From Apium graveolens (taxonomy: Eukaryota > Streptophyta > Magnoliopsida > Apiales > Apiaceae), in the NCBI RefSeq assembly GCF_009905375.1, contig NC_133647.1:80318442-80382441 (forward strand): a DNA stretch of 64,000 nt, given 5' to 3'. The notes under the pieces were generated by a model. The model was not told where the DNA came from and searched no databases. It saw only the letters and a program-made list of their open reading frames with translations. The stretch's first letter is position 1. Every line of letters begins with the position of its first letter. Shown here in pieces: positions 1 through 12,008 of this stretch. A program made the translations under genes and the position numbers.

Positions 1-2627
1 TAATCGTTGTAGTATACTTCTCCCATAATAAATGAATAGGTATATAATATTTATTATTCGAACAATAAAATATAGTTGAGGGAATACGATCTTTGGAAAT
101 CGTTTTAATAAAATTTCGAGGTATTTAATGTTTCGCAAGTGGACATCGAGTCCCTTGGAATAAAATTACGGACTTTTAATGGTTCAAAACATCTCCGGGA
201 TGATTCCCGAGTTTATATTTTATAAAAACTGACCGACTCTCGGTCTTATAACTTATATATCACGCTCTACTCTAGCGTCTGTATTCTTAAATAAAACACC
301 TCCAGAATAATTCTGGGTTTTCATAAAATTATACAGACCAATCCTCGGTCTAAAATATATTCCTCATATATACAACGCTACTCTCTAGCGTTATCGATTG
401 AAATTCAGTAATATTTATATACCAAAATCATTATCATATCGTATGATATTATATAACATAGTTCGTAAAACATCGTAAATATAGCATCATGTATATATCG
501 ACATTATTTGAAAACAAACACAACACAACAGTTTTAAAAGGTAGGGTTTGAAAATTTGTCGGGAGTCCAAGACATGTTTCCTGACTTCCTCTCGTTCCGG
601 GTTCTCTAATCAACAAACATCATAATCTTAATCTGTATTCCTACTCTCATCACCAACTTATATTTCTAGTAAGTTCAATATTTCATAACTTTCATCATTC
701 GACCGACTCGAAATAAGTATCACTCATTGGTCGAAACGGACGGTCAAAGTGATCTTCTAAATTTGACTTTACCGAATATTACTATTACGCGACTCGCACT
801 CCATCATTTTTAATAAATCGTAAAATTTATATTTTAATATGAAACCACCTCAAGGAGCTTCTTGAGTACTTTTAATATTTATCCTAAAAGTTTCATTTTG
901 ATAAAATAAATTTAATTAGGTGAAAAGCATTTTAAAAGTTCGGTCAACTACGGAGTTTTACTATTCAAACCGCTTTCACTAAAACGTTGATATTTCTCAA
1001 ACCGTTAACTCAATTGACGCACCCTTTTCGTGTGCAAGATCTAGACAAAATTAGAACACATTATTTCAAAATGGTTTTCTGGTAACAGGGGTGAAAATCC
1101 CGAAGTGGCAGTTTCCTAACAGGGGCTATTTTTGACATTCGTATTCCGCGTGACCTCGGCTCCGATATTTTTAGAAAATTGAAAAATAAACATTTTTACT
1201 TAATATTTTTATGTAAGCTAATAAACTCTATTTTTTACTCTCTGTAAAAATTTCATGATTTTTAAATATTTTTAAGTCGATCATTTATATTTACAAAGTT
1301 CGTAATTTGTAGCAGTTTTGTCGTGTAAATCCCTTTTACTAAAACCGTCATAACTTTTGATCCGTAAATCGGAATCAAGCGATTCAAGCGCCTAAACGAT
1401 CCTCATAAAATTTTCTATCATAATCAAGTCTCAATTTTTAGGAAACTACAGTTTATAAATTCGGGAACTTCTGCAGAAACTTAAGTTGAGTTTTGTTCCT
1501 TTTAACGAGGTTACGACTACGACTCGAGTTTCGTTTACGTCTTAAATCATTATACCACCATCAACAATCATCAAATCATCATCTCAAAACTAACTCCTCT
1601 AAAGAACATCATGTTCTTGAGGCAACAATCATCAACCTTAAAACTAAATAACTAAACATCAAGATAATATCAAATCAATCATCAAAACCATACTTATATC
1701 CAAGATCCTTACTTTTCTTGAAACTTAAAACTTAAACAAAGTTTAGATGAATGTTTATACCTTGATTGAAGCTTGTTAATACTTAGTAAAGTCCTAAGAT
1801 CCTTGATGAAGCCTTGGTCTAGCTTTAGGAGCCTTAAACTTTCATGAAAAAATCAAGAAAACAAGTTAGTGATTTTCGGAGTTACTATTCACCCTCAACT
1901 TCAAACATTTTTATAAAATTGAGAACTTCATGTATGAGCATGAAATTTGGTGTGTGACTTACCCATGATATGAGAGAGGTTTTTTAAAAATTTGGTGATT
2001 TTTAAATGAGAAGAACATGAGATATGAATTTTTCTCTCCATGGTGTTCTTAAAAATCAGCATGGTGTTTTGTGAGAGAGAGAGAGAGAGAAAATGTGTTG
2101 CTTCCTTGGTTGCTTCTTGCAATAATATTGTGATATATTATTTATTCTTCTATTATAAGTCATAGGATTGATTTTTGTTGCCAAATCTCTAGACAATTCT
2201 AGCTAGGCTTTTTAGATTACAAGTTAAGCTAATTAGCTTAGCCATTAGCTTCACTATTCTCTAGCCCTAGTTGATCATCCTACTACCTTAGCTAACTATT
2301 TAATAAAGTAACCATGGTTACTTTTATGACATGGTTAGTTAGTGTGTTATGTTTATTTAATCATTTACGCGTTCGTTCGGTCGCTTAAACGTTTTCGTAA
2401 TACTTTCTCGCAAACGGTTCGCGACGTAAATCCTTTCATATTTATTCTTCATGTTTTGAAGTATCGTCCTTGGATATAAATCCGTAGGGTTTTAAATTCA
2501 TAATTATATTATGATCCTCGTAATTCTCGATGATTTGTAAATATGGTCATTTTTCAAAGTTCATTTTCTTCGAAAACTAATAGCGTTTACATACACTCAT
2601 TTGGTAGACGCTACAGTGATCTCAGCA
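1..2627 (-). mobile_element. Inverted chromovirus LTR fragment
   Basis: Read on the minus strand, this block matches the long chromovirus LTR found further right on the plus strand. Position 2627 corresponds to about 6969, 1750 to about 7838, 1390 to about 15650, and 1 to about 16607. Shared landmarks include the box 'accaaatgagtgtatgt', the direct neighbourhood of 'tttaagtttcaagaaaagta', and the segment near 180-240 that matches 16380-16450. The copy lacks the 7.5-kb Sirevirus insertion, so it preserves an empty site near 1450-1475. It has no coding capacity; the short ORFs in it are chance. A (GA)n run lies near 2075-2090. The LTR is cut at both ends: by the window edge at 1 and by a rearrangement near 2628. 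Confidence 0.75.
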
Positions 2628-2773
2628 TTCAGCTGAGTCACAATCCACATGAAGAGATTCAATACTGCGAAGTCAATGTGAGAATTCGAGGTTGTCATGT
2701 GAGAAGCTTATCCCTCCCCGTTTCCCTATTTCTAGACTGATTCCGGGATGAAATCCTTTTAAGGGGGGAAGAC
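2628..2773 (+). mobile_element. Chromovirus integrase tail and polypurine tract remnant
   Basis: The last part of this stretch aligns with the end of the integrase/chromodomain ORF at 6740-6827. Both read a tyrosine-proline rich terminus, then 'gattc(c/t)ggga' and 'aatccttttaag', then a purine tract ending in 'gaagac'. The purine tract (2761-2773) sits directly before an LTR-like TGTAAAAACCC. This is a stub of a second plus-strand chromovirus copy whose interior has been lost. It is joined directly to the inverted LTR on its left. Confidence 0.6.
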
Positions 2774-3167
2774 TGTAAAAACCCAAATTTTTTTTGACAT
2801 CGGTAAAAGTCCTTATGAATAGTAACCGTGCGGTTTATTAAAATACTTTTACAACCACACCTATACGAGTTTTTAAGTAGATAGCATTCCTAACCCTCCA
2901 GGGTTCCCAATTTATCTATTTGATGTTCAGTATTTAGGAATTATGTATTTAGTGATTTGTATTCAGGATGTATGTATTTTTCCCCAAGACATAGTCTGGG
3001 AGACCTTGTTATATATTATCTATCAGGTTTTAAGAAATTATTTTACTTTATTATTGCACCCTCCCTCGATGAAAGCATGCCAAATATATAAATGCATGCG
3101 TATGTATAAATGAATTAATCACAGTATAAATATGTGCAACTGTATTAACACTATTTTCATTATCATA
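2774..3167 (+). mobile_element. LTR start and leader remnant of chromovirus
   Basis: The stretch begins TGTAAAAACCC, close to the LTR start TGTAATAACCC at 6828, and shares the block 'atgaatagtaacc' about 45-50 bases in. After that it diverges and runs AT-rich to a gag-like ATG at 3168. No convincing tRNA primer-binding site was seen. It is best read as a strongly truncated 5' LTR plus leader of the element whose coding region follows. Confidence 0.45.
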
Positions 3168-3830
3168 ATGATGTCACCCCGTAGAAGAGGAACTAGGGCT
3201 AAGCCCGCAGAATCTGTTATTTAGAGGCAGGGTGAACCTGACCATGTTATAAATGAGGCAGGGTGAACCTTGTCCCAAGTTGCCCACAACCAGGAATGAC
3301 ATGCTTCCAGTGCGGAAAGATGGGGCATGTAAGGAAGGATTGCCCCACGGCAAGGCCTTCGGCCTCGAGGATGAGCATAGCTGCTTCCAACCGTCCTCCA
3401 ACTGCTAGGACTTTAAACATGACCATTCAGGACGTTGTCCGGAACACGGATGTGATAGCAGGTACCCTTCTATTAAATTCCGAATGTGTAAATTTCTTAT
3501 TTGATTCTGGAGCGACCAAGTCATTTATATCTCGAAATTTTACTAAGAAAATAAATTTTAATGTTGTACCTTTACGTGAGGTATTACAAGTAGAAAGAGT
3601 GAACCGAGAGATCATTCATGTTAATCAAGTACATCTCAGATGCGAGTTAAAACTAGAAGGGAAAGCCTTTGAGGTTGACTTAATCCCATTTGCGTTATGA
3701 GAATTCGATGTGATCCTAGGAATGGATTGGTTATCCAGTAATGGAGCGCAAATAGATTGTGAGAAAAAAAAGAAAATAAAAATAAGAGTGCAAGATGGAA
3801 AATAGATAGTGTTTAAAGGTCAACGACAGA
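3168..3830 (+). pseudogene. Chromovirus gag stub and protease (broken)
   Basis: The start ATGATGTCACCCCGTAGAAGAGGA encodes the usual gypsy Gag opening (Met-x-Pro-Arg-Arg). It soon hits a stop, and most of the capsid is missing. From about 3300 a CCHC zinc knuckle is clear (CFQCGKMGHVRKDC), followed by the aspartic protease motif DSGATKSFIS near 3503 and, after a TGA at 3698, by the ILGMDWL motif. The knuckle binds the RNA genome and the protease cleaves Gag-Pol in an active element. The capsid deletion and in-frame stops mean this copy makes neither. The family assignment is firm; the function of this copy is lost. Confidence 0.8.
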
Positions 3831-3939
3831 CCTAGAAAATTTTAACCATGGTCCAGACCAAGAGATTGTTAAAGAAAGGTAATGAGGTCTATTTGGCCTA
3901 TGTGATGGACACTAAGAAGGAAGTCCCTGATATACATGA

Positions 3940-5515
3940 CATACCCATAATGAATGAATTCGAGGATGTTTTTTCGAAGGAATTACTAGGGTTTCCACCC
4001 GACAGAGAGATATAATTTGCTATAGAATTAGCACCAGGAAGGCACCAGTATTTAAGGCCCCATATAGGCTAGCCTCAGTCGAGATGAAGGAACTAGCTTC
4101 TCAACTACGGGAATTACTAGACAAAGGGATGATAAGGCCAACTGTGTCATCATATGGTGCACCAGTGTTGTTTGTAAAAAAAAGGTGGTAGCATGAGGTT
4201 ATGCATGGGTTATCGAGAGTTGAACAAACTGAACATCAAGAATTGGTAGCCTCTCCCTAGGATTGATGAGCTATTCGACCAACATAAAGGTATTGTACAC
4301 TTTTCCAAGATAGACTTGAGGACAGGATACCACCAGTTGAAAATAAAGACCGGAGATATATCAAAGTCTGCCTTTTGCATTAGGTATGGACATTATGAGT
4401 TCTTAGTCATGTCATTCGGGTTAAGCAATGCACCCACAACCTTTATAGATTTGATGAACATAGTGTTCAAAAAGTACCTAGACATATGTGTCATAGTCTC
4501 CATAGATGATATTCTAATCTACTCAAAGACATAACAAGAATACGCCGAATATTTGAGGATGGTCTTAGAGATCTGGAGGAATGAGAAGTTGTATGCCAAG
4601 TTCTCAAAATGTGAGTTTTGGTTAAAGGAGGTTCAGTTCTTAGGACATGTGGTAAGTAGCGAATGAATTCTAGTCGAGCCTGCCAAAATAGAGGCAGTAT
4701 TCAATTGAAAAAGACCGACTACCCCAACCGAGGTTAGGAGTTTTCTGGGCTTCAAAAGATATTACAGGAGATTTGTGCAAGACTTTGCCAAGATAGCCGG
4801 CCCCTAACAAGGCTTACCCGTAAGACAGAAAAGTTTGTATGGACGGAAAAATGTGAGGCAAGTTTTCAAGAGTTAAAAAAGAGACTAGTGTCAACACCAG
4901 TTTCGCTCTTCCCGATGGAAAGGGAAAGTTTGTGATATATAGTGATGCCTCACACAAAGGGTTAGGGTGTGTGCTCATGCAGCACGGATAAGTGATTGCC
5001 TATGCCTTTCGGCAGTTAAAGGAATACGAGATAAGGTACTCTAACTACGACCTAGAACTAGCAGCCATAGTATTTGCCATGAAAATCTGGAGGCACTACA
5101 TGTATGGGGAAAACTGCGAGATTTACACATACCATAAGAGCCTCAAGTATATTTTCACCTAAAAGGAATTGAACATGAGACAGGGAGATGGCTAGAGCTG
5201 ATTAAGGACTATAATTGTGAAATCGTTACCACCCGGGTAAAGCCAATATGGTGGCTGAAGCCCTTAGTAGGAAAGAGAGACTTAAAATGTTAATGACATC
5301 TGAGGAGTTGGTTAAGGAATTTGAAAAGATGGAGATCGAAGTGAGGATAACCTGTAAAGGATCTGAAGGACTATTTGAAATCAGGTTATTACCGGAACTA
5401 GCCGAGAAAATACGAGTGTGTCAGGAAAAGAAAATGAGTGAAAAAATAGAGACATTGACCGATGAAGAGGTCAGATGTGAGAAATATATGATAGGGATCA
5501 TGAGGTATGCATCCT
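3940..5515 (+). pseudogene. Chromovirus reverse transcriptase and RNase H (broken)
   Basis: Fragments of Ty3/gypsy reverse transcriptase are readable in shifting plus-strand frames. They include the finger region near 4070-4260, '[11 protein letters not shown]' near 4310, the [10 protein letters not shown] block near 4420, and the catalytic IDDILIYSK near 4503, where the usual aromatic residue before IDD is serine. The conserved block after it, with 'FLGHVV', lies near 4620. RNase H follows: the 'YSDAS' core near 4940, the 'ELAAIVFA' helix near 5060, and the 'ADALSR' type end (here AEALSRK) near 5255. Several nonsense codons and frameshifts, for example at 4532-4534, make it non-functional. 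Region 5248-5515 encodes the linker to integrase. Confidence 0.85.
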
Positions 5516-6794
5516 GAATTTGGGTTTCGAATGTGCAAGAACTGAAAGACGAGCTGTTGCACGAAGGACACAGCTCCAGGTATTCCATCCACCCAGGAAA
5601 TACGAAAATATACCGCGACCTAAAGGAATATTATTGGTGGCCTAACATGAAGAGAGATGTAGCAGAGTAGGTCAACAAGTGCTTGACTTGTCAGAGGGTA
5701 AAGGCCGAAAATTAGCGACCGAGTGAACTATTACGGCCCCTGGAAATTCCGTAATGGAAATAGGAGCATATAGCCATAGATTTTGTGACAGGCCTACCAA
5801 GTACTTAAACAAATCACGATGACATATGGTTAATCATAGATAGAATGACCAAGTCCGCGCACTTCTTTCCAATTAACGAAAGGTACATCGTAGACAAGCT
5901 AGTGGATATTTACCTGAAAGAGATTGTAGTAAGGCACGGGGTCCCGTTGCTATAGTGTCAGATAGGGATACAAGGTTTAACTCCGAATTTTGGAGAAGCT
6001 TTCAAGAATATATGGGCACCAGAATGAACATGAGTACAGCTTACCACCCCCAAACGGATGGGCAAAGTGAAAGGACCATCCAGACCATAGAGGATATGTT
6101 AAGGGTCTGTGCCATTGACTTTAAGAGAAGTTGGAATGACCACTTACCCCTGATCGAGTTTGCATATAATTATAGCTATCATGCTAGCATAGGAATGCCC
6201 CCGTATGAAGCTCTTTACGGAAGAAGATTCCGCTCTCCCTTATGTTGGGATGAAGTTGGAGAACATAAGATTCTAGGGCCCGAATTGGTCCAGCAGAAAT
6301 GAGAGACGGTGGGACTCATCAAGAAGAGACTGGTAGTGGCTCAAGACAGACAGAAGAAGTACACCGACCAGACCAGGAAAGATAGAAAGTATGAAGTGGG
6401 AGATTCAGTATTGTTGAAGGTATCTCCATGGAAAGGAGTGATGAGATTTGGAAAGAAAGGGAAACTAAATCCCAGGTTCATTAGACCCTTTGAAATCTTA
6501 AGGAGGATAGGACCTCTATCTTACGAGCTCCCCTTGCCTCCTAACTTGCAACAAGTGCACAATGTGTTCCATGTGTCAATTCTAAGGAAGTACCATGCTG
6601 ATGCGCGACACGTGATAAAATATGAACAGGTAGACTTGCAACTGGTGAGAGTGATGGACCAGAAGGAACAAGTGTTGAGGAACATGACTGTCAAGCTGGT
6701 CAAAATTTTGTGGAGAAACCAGAATGTCGAAGAGTCAACTTTGGAACTAGAGGACGCGATGAAGGAGAGATATCCCCACCTATTTTCTATTTGA
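5516..6794 (+). pseudogene. Chromovirus integrase with chromodomain-like tail (broken)
   Basis: The zinc-binding HHCC domain is readable near 5560-5690 (H..H then CLTCQ). The catalytic core follows, with the second Asp in SDRDTRFNSEFW at about 5955 and the Glu region TAYHPQTDGQSERTIQ at about 6036. A single stop at 6300 separates the core from 6309-6794. The latter carries the GPY/F-type module (RPFEILRRIGPLSYELPLP, then HNVFHVSILRKYH) and a chromodomain-like end (VKILWRN...E, then YPHLF). Chromodomains of this type are known to steer insertion towards heterochromatin. Stops and a frameshift near 5950 inactivate this copy. Confidence 0.85.
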
Positions 6795-6812
6795 TTCTGG
6801 GACGGAATCCTT

Positions 6813-6827
6813 TTAAGAGGGGAAGAC
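6813..6827 (+). other. Polypurine tract of chromovirus
   Basis: The tract 'aagaggggaagac' lies immediately before the LTR start at 6828. It would prime plus-strand DNA synthesis in the element. It is nearly identical to the tract at 2761-2773. Confidence 0.7.
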
Positions 6828-8119
6828 TGTAATAACCCGATTTTTTGGGAATTTGTAAAACATTCGATGAATAGTAACCCTGAAGATCAGGGAAAACTTT
6901 TTACCCCACACTATGTTATGCATGGAAAATTTAGTTTCTGAGTCGATATTGTGATTATACGTACCAAATGAGTGTATGTAAAAGCCATCAGTTTTCGAAG
7001 AAAACCAACTTTATAAAATGACCTTATCTTACGAACTATCAAGGAATACGAAAATCATGTTACAATCACGAATCTAGAATTCTAAAAATTAAAACCCAAG
7101 TACAATATTACAAAGCATAAAGGACTTATAAGAAAAGGAATTACCCTGCAAATCGCTTACGAAGATTTATCACGATCACGAATAAGCGACCAAACGAATA
7201 CTTAAGCTAATAAATAAATATATCAAGCCCATGTAACTTCCCATGCAATCCATGCAAAGTAATTAGTATAAAATGCAACCAAGTATTGGTAATCAAATAG
7301 TAACCATCCAAGGAGTATAGTAACCTAGTAGAGTGAAAGTAAACAAGCATGTAGTAGTAGTACTTGGCTAGGTTTTCTGCTTGGACAAAAGACCATGCTA
7401 CTAGATTTGATCGAAAAATGCATACCTAGATTATATACACCAAATGAACCAACACTTATCCAAGAAGCAAGCAAGCAAGCAACAAAAATTTATATCCCTC
7501 TCCCCCTTGAAGCTTCATTTGACTTTTTAAGGAAAAGAAGAAACCCAAATTCAAATCTCAACTTCTAGCCATGGATAAATGCTATAAATATTTTCTAAGC
7601 CTCCTTATCATCAAAATAAGGTAAGATAAAGCTTTCATAGCATTTCCTTGAGGTTTTGATGGTCAAATAAAATGATGAAAGTGATGATGAATAGTGTCAA
7701 ATAGTGACTTTTGTTGATTTCTTGAATTTCTTGGAAAGATCTAGGTTTCTTAAGCACACCAAAGACTCACCAAGCATCATCCATCAATAAGAGAACCTCC
7801 CAAGATACCAATGAAAGGTATAAACCTCCATCCAAACTTTGTTTAAGCTTTAAGTTTCAAGAAAAGTAAGGATCTTGGATGTAAACCTGGTTTTGATAAT
7901 TGTTTTGTGATTTCTTGAATATTAGTTAGTTAGATGTTAAGGTTAATGTTTTAGCCTCAAGAACTTGATGTTATTGATATTATTAAGTAGTTAAATTTTG
8001 GTATGATGATTTTTGGTTGGTTAGTGGTTTAGAGTAAAAACAAAACACGGATCGTAAACGTAACGACACTAAAACGATTGAATCATGACATTAAGTTTTC
8101 TGCAAAAATACAGAAAGTA
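6828..8119 (+). mobile_element. Chromovirus 3' LTR, left part
   Basis: The LTR starts TGTAATAACCC right after the polypurine tract and continues until it is interrupted at 8119 by the nested Copia element. It resumes at 15598. No ORF is credible in this part. Sequence from about 6960 onward matches the inverted copy at 1-2627. Confidence 0.75.
8115..8119. repeat. Target site duplication AAGTA (left)
   Basis: AAGTA lies directly before the TG of the 5' LTR and is repeated at 15593-15597 directly after the CA of the 3' LTR. Five bases is the normal duplication for LTR retrotransposons. Confidence 0.9.
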
Positions 8120-9428
8120 TGTAAGTCATATGTCATAGCCTATTTGTATATTCGAGGATTCAACTCAACTCAAATAAGAATGTAATAAGTAAATAGTGGA
8201 TCGACCGTCAGAGAGATCTCGCAAAGTAATATCTGTCAAAGGATTCAGAGACAAGGTTCATCTACAGACTTGAGGAATTAATTCACTGGAAGAAGTTCAA
8301 GAAATTGATCATGCCTCAGTGATATAAGTCAAGATTGTGGATTTAATCAAGTGACAGAGATCTCGTCAGAGTATCATTAATTACAAGGATTTAATCTGAA
8401 GAAAATCAAAGTGTCAGAGTCAAGACATGAAGAAACGTCACGGAAGTTAGTCACTCATGAACCAGACAGTACATCGAGTGTCAACGTTGAAGTGGTGGAA
8501 TTGATTCATAATTTTCAGTGATTTTCAGAAGATTTGCAAAAGAATGGTTGCTGCTCAAGACTAGAATTAATTCTCTATTAATTAATTAATTCATCTAATT
8601 TAATTAAGAAAATAAATTATATCTGTGAAGAATAATTTATTTATTAATTGAATTAATTGATTAATTAATTCTGATTTAATTCTAGGAATTTTAGGAATTT
8701 TCAGAAGTTTAATTGGATTAAATTCAAGCTTTAAATCAGCAAGACAATTGAAAATGAACTAGCATGACAATCAGGATTGTCATACCGATTGTCATGCTAG
8801 GCCAAATTCAATTGTTACACCGAAAGTCACTCTAGGAGGATGATTGTCTTGCTAGTTCATTCTGATTGTCATTCTAGTTCATTCAGATTGTCTTGCTAGT
8901 TCATTCAATTGTCCTACCGAAAGTCATACAAGCTTAAAGGATTGTCATTCCAATTCAATTAAATCAGCTGTTGATAAATAGAAGCAGAAGTCATTTTAAC
9001 AAAGTGAGAAAAAGACAAGAACAAAGAGCAGCCGCCTCTGAAAAATATAACATCCTTCATCTGCTTTATTCAAGATCATAATTTCTAGATTGTAATGTTA
9101 AATCTAATCCACTAGAAATCTTTATCTTGTTCTTGTATATCAATCTAGCGGATTAAAATCCCTAGAACTTAATCTCAAATTGCGTTTAGCATTTGAATCT
9201 TTTTATTACAAAAATAGAAAAAGTTCATGTCGAATTTATTCTAGATTTGTGATAATTAATTTGAGATTAATTCCTTGTAATCGATACAGTTGTTGTAACA
9301 CCTTTCAAGTTTAATAATATTTTTATTTAACTTGAATTTTGTTTCACATTTTTTATTCCGCATTTTATTCGATTATTTGGTAACGTTTGTATTCAACCCC
9401 CCTTCTACAAACACATTGGGACCCAACA
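8120..9428 (+). repeat. 5' LTR of the gag-only Sirevirus-like element
   Basis: It starts TGTAAGTCATATG and ends CCCAACA, with TG...CA ends. The length of 1309 bp equals the 3' LTR, and no difference was found when the two were read side by side. The middle holds a cluster of related units built on 'gattgtcttgctagttcatt' (about 8840-8910). Near the end is the CAACCCCCCTTCT block typical of Sirevirus LTRs. Confidence 0.9.
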
Positions 9429-9430
9429 AT

Positions 9431-9443
9431 TGGTATCAGAGCC
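9431..9443 (+). other. Primer binding site (tRNA-Met type)
   Basis: TGGTATCAGAGCC lies two bases after the LTR end. It is complementary to the 3' end of plant initiator methionine tRNA, the usual Copia primer. Confidence 0.9.
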
Positions 9444-9524
9444 TTCTGATTAACGAACAAATCAAGATCCTAGACTTTTGTGATTTTTCAACTCCTTGAA
9501 TTTTTATTTATTCAAAAATTCATA

Positions 9525-11789
9525 ATGACTTCACATAAAGTTGGAACCGTTAAAATTCCACAATTTGATAAAGAGAATTATATCATGTGGAAGAAGAAGA
9601 TGCTATTATTTTTACAAGTTGCAAATCCCAAATATTCAAACTTGTTAAAGAAGGGTATAAAAACTCCGATGATTATTGAACCGGAGGTAATAATAGATGG
9701 TGTGGTGACTACTGAAGCTAGAACCTATCCAAAAGAGCCTGAAGATTTTACTCCTGCTGAGAAGGAAGAAGCCTCCTTGGATGCCAGCCTTCAATTAATA
9801 TTAATTGATTCCCTTGATCCCTTGATGAACAGACATGTGATGAACTGTAAAAATTCCAAACACATGTGGGAAACTATTGAAGTGATTAATGAAGGCACAG
9901 AGGAAGTTAGGGAGAACAAGTTGGAAATCCTAACCTCTGAATATGAACATTTCAAATCAAATCCAGGAGAAGGAATTACTGAAGTGTTTGAGAGGTACAA
10001 TGCGTTGATCAACAACCTGAACATCAATGGAAAGTATTATTCAATCAGGGAGGTCAACAAAAAGTTCCTTTTAACACTGCCAGCTCATCTTGAACATAGA
10101 ATCACTGCCATTAGAGAAGCTAGAGATCTGAGTGAGATTTCTTTGGACAGGCTCTATGGAGTGTTAAAAACCTATGAGTTGGAGCAGATTCAACAGAAGG
10201 AAGTCTACGGGAAGGATAGAATGGTCAGCACATCTACTGCACTTGTAGCTGAAGGTCAACAACAACAACAATCTCAACAGTTAGAAAGAATGGTACAGTT
10301 TTCCAAGGGTGAGGAAAATGAGTTAGTAGCAGAATATGATCCTCCTACTACAAATCAATCAAGTGATGATTTTTATTCCTTGGAAGAGCTGGAGCAATTG
10401 GAAGACGAGTCAATGGCCCAAATTGTCAAGAGATTCTCCCATGTCAGATTCAAGAGGAATCCCAAGCTTAAGTACAAGTCCAACTACAACAAATTCCAGA
10501 AAGGTGGATCTTCATCCTCTAACACCAGCAGTGGTGGATACAAAACAGGGATGGTTGATCGGAGCACCATTAGATGCTATAACTGCAATGAGTTGGGACA
10601 CTTTGCCACAGAATGTAGAAAGCCAAAGCAAGTAAGAAAGAACTCTGAAAGGGCTTATCTGGCAAAGGGAAGAAGCTGGGATGATACTGACAGTGAAGAT
10701 GAAGATGAAGGAAATCTTGCTCTTATGGCTATTGATGGAAAAGCTTCATCGTCAAGAATAGAGGTAAAACTTTCTGATGCTGAAATGGTTTATCATCTAA
10801 GAGGTAACTTAGATTGTGCACGTTGTGATAATGAACTGTTAAGTTTACAGATCACAGACCTTGAGAAAGAGGTCAATGAATTAAGACTTGTGCACATTAA
10901 TCAAGACAAATTAAAAGAACAGGTATCTTTTCTAGAGAATAGAGTTGACTGTTATAGAAAACTCGAAACTATTCTCAAAGACAAGATCACCGGTCTTGAG
11001 ACTAAGGTTAGAGCCTACTTCAATTCTTGTACGAAGGCTAAAGAGTTCTACAGTAAGCATGCTGTTAATCAAACATCTGGAATAGGTTATGATTACAATG
11101 CTGCTATTGGAGAATTAGGCATAAACTCCCCTCCTCATGTATGTGCTAAAGGGAGGGAAGTACCACATGTGCTTAAGGGTGTTGATGAACCCCTCTATAA
11201 AGCATCAATTGCTGAACCATTTGATGCGACCTCTTCTGTTATTCATGAAGAAATACGTGCTGAGGATCATGCTTATGAGAAGATTGTTTCCAAGTCAAGT
11301 GAGTCGAAAGTTCCAGTCAAAGTTGTGAAAGCAACTGAGACTAACTCAGACACACATGAGTTGGATAACAATAATGCCATGTCTACCATGCATAAATTGC
11401 CTGCTGTTAATCACTCTCATAAAGCATGTGGTGTTGCTAATTGTATGTCTTGTGCTTTTAATATGATGTATGCTTATTTTAATGGTAAGCATGTGTCTAA
11501 TGATAAGACTACTCCTCGTCAGCATGTGAATAACAAGAACATGATAGGTCTAAGACTGCTAGTCCTTCTAAGGCTAGAAAGGAGACATTTGTGCCTAAGC
11601 TTAAACAGAAATTTGTTAAGGCTATTTACAAGGTCAAATGTTCAGTCATTAAGGATGTTGAGATCGTTGAAATTAAAAATGTTGTTTTGCCTGACAAAGG
11701 ACAGTTCTACAAGTATGCCGGGCCCAACCAAGTTTGGGTTCCGAAGAAGGTCTAATCCATTTGAAGTGCAGGGCAGTATACAGGTGTAA
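9525..11789 (+). CDS. Sirevirus-like Gag polyprotein
   Basis: This is a structural nucleocapsid-type protein that would package element RNA in cytoplasmic particles. The first true ATG is at 9525 (MTSHKVGTVKIPQFDKENY); the frame is open further upstream but has no ATG there. The N-terminal half is the Copia-type capsid region, with 'W' and 'YEHF' landmarks and the 'ITEVFERYNALINNL' block. A CCHC knuckle (CYNCNELGHFATEC) is encoded near 10574-10615, after a basic stretch. Beyond it comes an acidic segment and a coiled-coil-like region (about 10840-11020). Near 11530 the reading frame shifts: the conserved Gag terminus (ending KYAGPNQVWVPKKV) continues in another frame to 11754, while this ORF runs on with unrelated residues to 11789. 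About 754 aa. Confidence 0.8.
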   Translation: MTSHKVGTVKIPQFDKENYIMWKKKMLLFLQVANPKYSNLLKKGIKTPMIIEPEVIIDGVVTTEARTYPKEPEDFTPAEKEEASLDASLQLILIDSLDPLMNRHVMNCKNSKHMWETIEVINEGTEEVRENKLEILTSEYEHFKSNPGEGITEVFERYNALINNLNINGKYYSIREVNKKFLLTLPAHLEHRITAIREARDLSEISLDRLYGVLKTYELEQIQQKEVYGKDRMVSTSTALVAEGQQQQQSQQLERMVQFSKGEENELVAEYDPPTTNQSSDDFYSLEELEQLEDESMAQIVKRFSHVRFKRNPKLKYKSNYNKFQKGGSSSSNTSSGGYKTGMVDRSTIRCYNCNELGHFATECRKPKQVRKNSERAYLAKGRSWDDTDSEDEDEGNLALMAIDGKASSSRIEVKLSDAEMVYHLRGNLDCARCDNELLSLQITDLEKEVNELRLVHINQDKLKEQVSFLENRVDCYRKLETILKDKITGLETKVRAYFNSCTKAKEFYSKHAVNQTSGIGYDYNAAIGELGINSPPHVCAKGREVPHVLKGVDEPLYKASIAEPFDATSSVIHEEIRAEDHAYEKIVSKSSESKVPVKVVKATETNSDTHELDNNNAMSTMHKLPAVNHSHKACGVANCMSCAFNMMYAYFNGKHVSNDKTTPRQHVNNKNMIGLRLLVLLRLERRHLCLSLNRNLLRLFTRSNVQSLRMLRSLKLKMLFCLTKDSSTSMPGPTKFGFRRRSNPFEVQGSIQV

Positions 11790-11795
11790 CCGGTA

Positions 11796-11970
11796 GTGTG
11801 GATTCTTGACAGTGGATCATCAAGATATATGACCGGAGATAGAGCCCTGCTATCAAATGTGATTGAGAAAGCTGGCCCCCTGATTACCTTTGGAGATAAC
11901 AGCAAAGGTTTATCTGAGGGATATGGCTGTTTGCAAGCTGGGAATGTTATCAGTGAAATTTTGTATATTG
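11796..11970 (+). pseudogene. Copia protease stub
   Basis: The aspartic protease start is clear (WILDSGSSRYMTGD, then ITFGDNSKG and GNVI). Homology stops near 11965, where the sequence runs into unrelated residues and a stop at 12006-12008. Everything from the protease C-terminus through integrase, reverse transcriptase and RNase H is missing, so this marks the left edge of the large internal deletion. Confidence 0.75.
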
Positions 11971-12008
11971 TGCTAGGTTATTATCAGGAAGCAGTATCTA
12001 ACATATAG

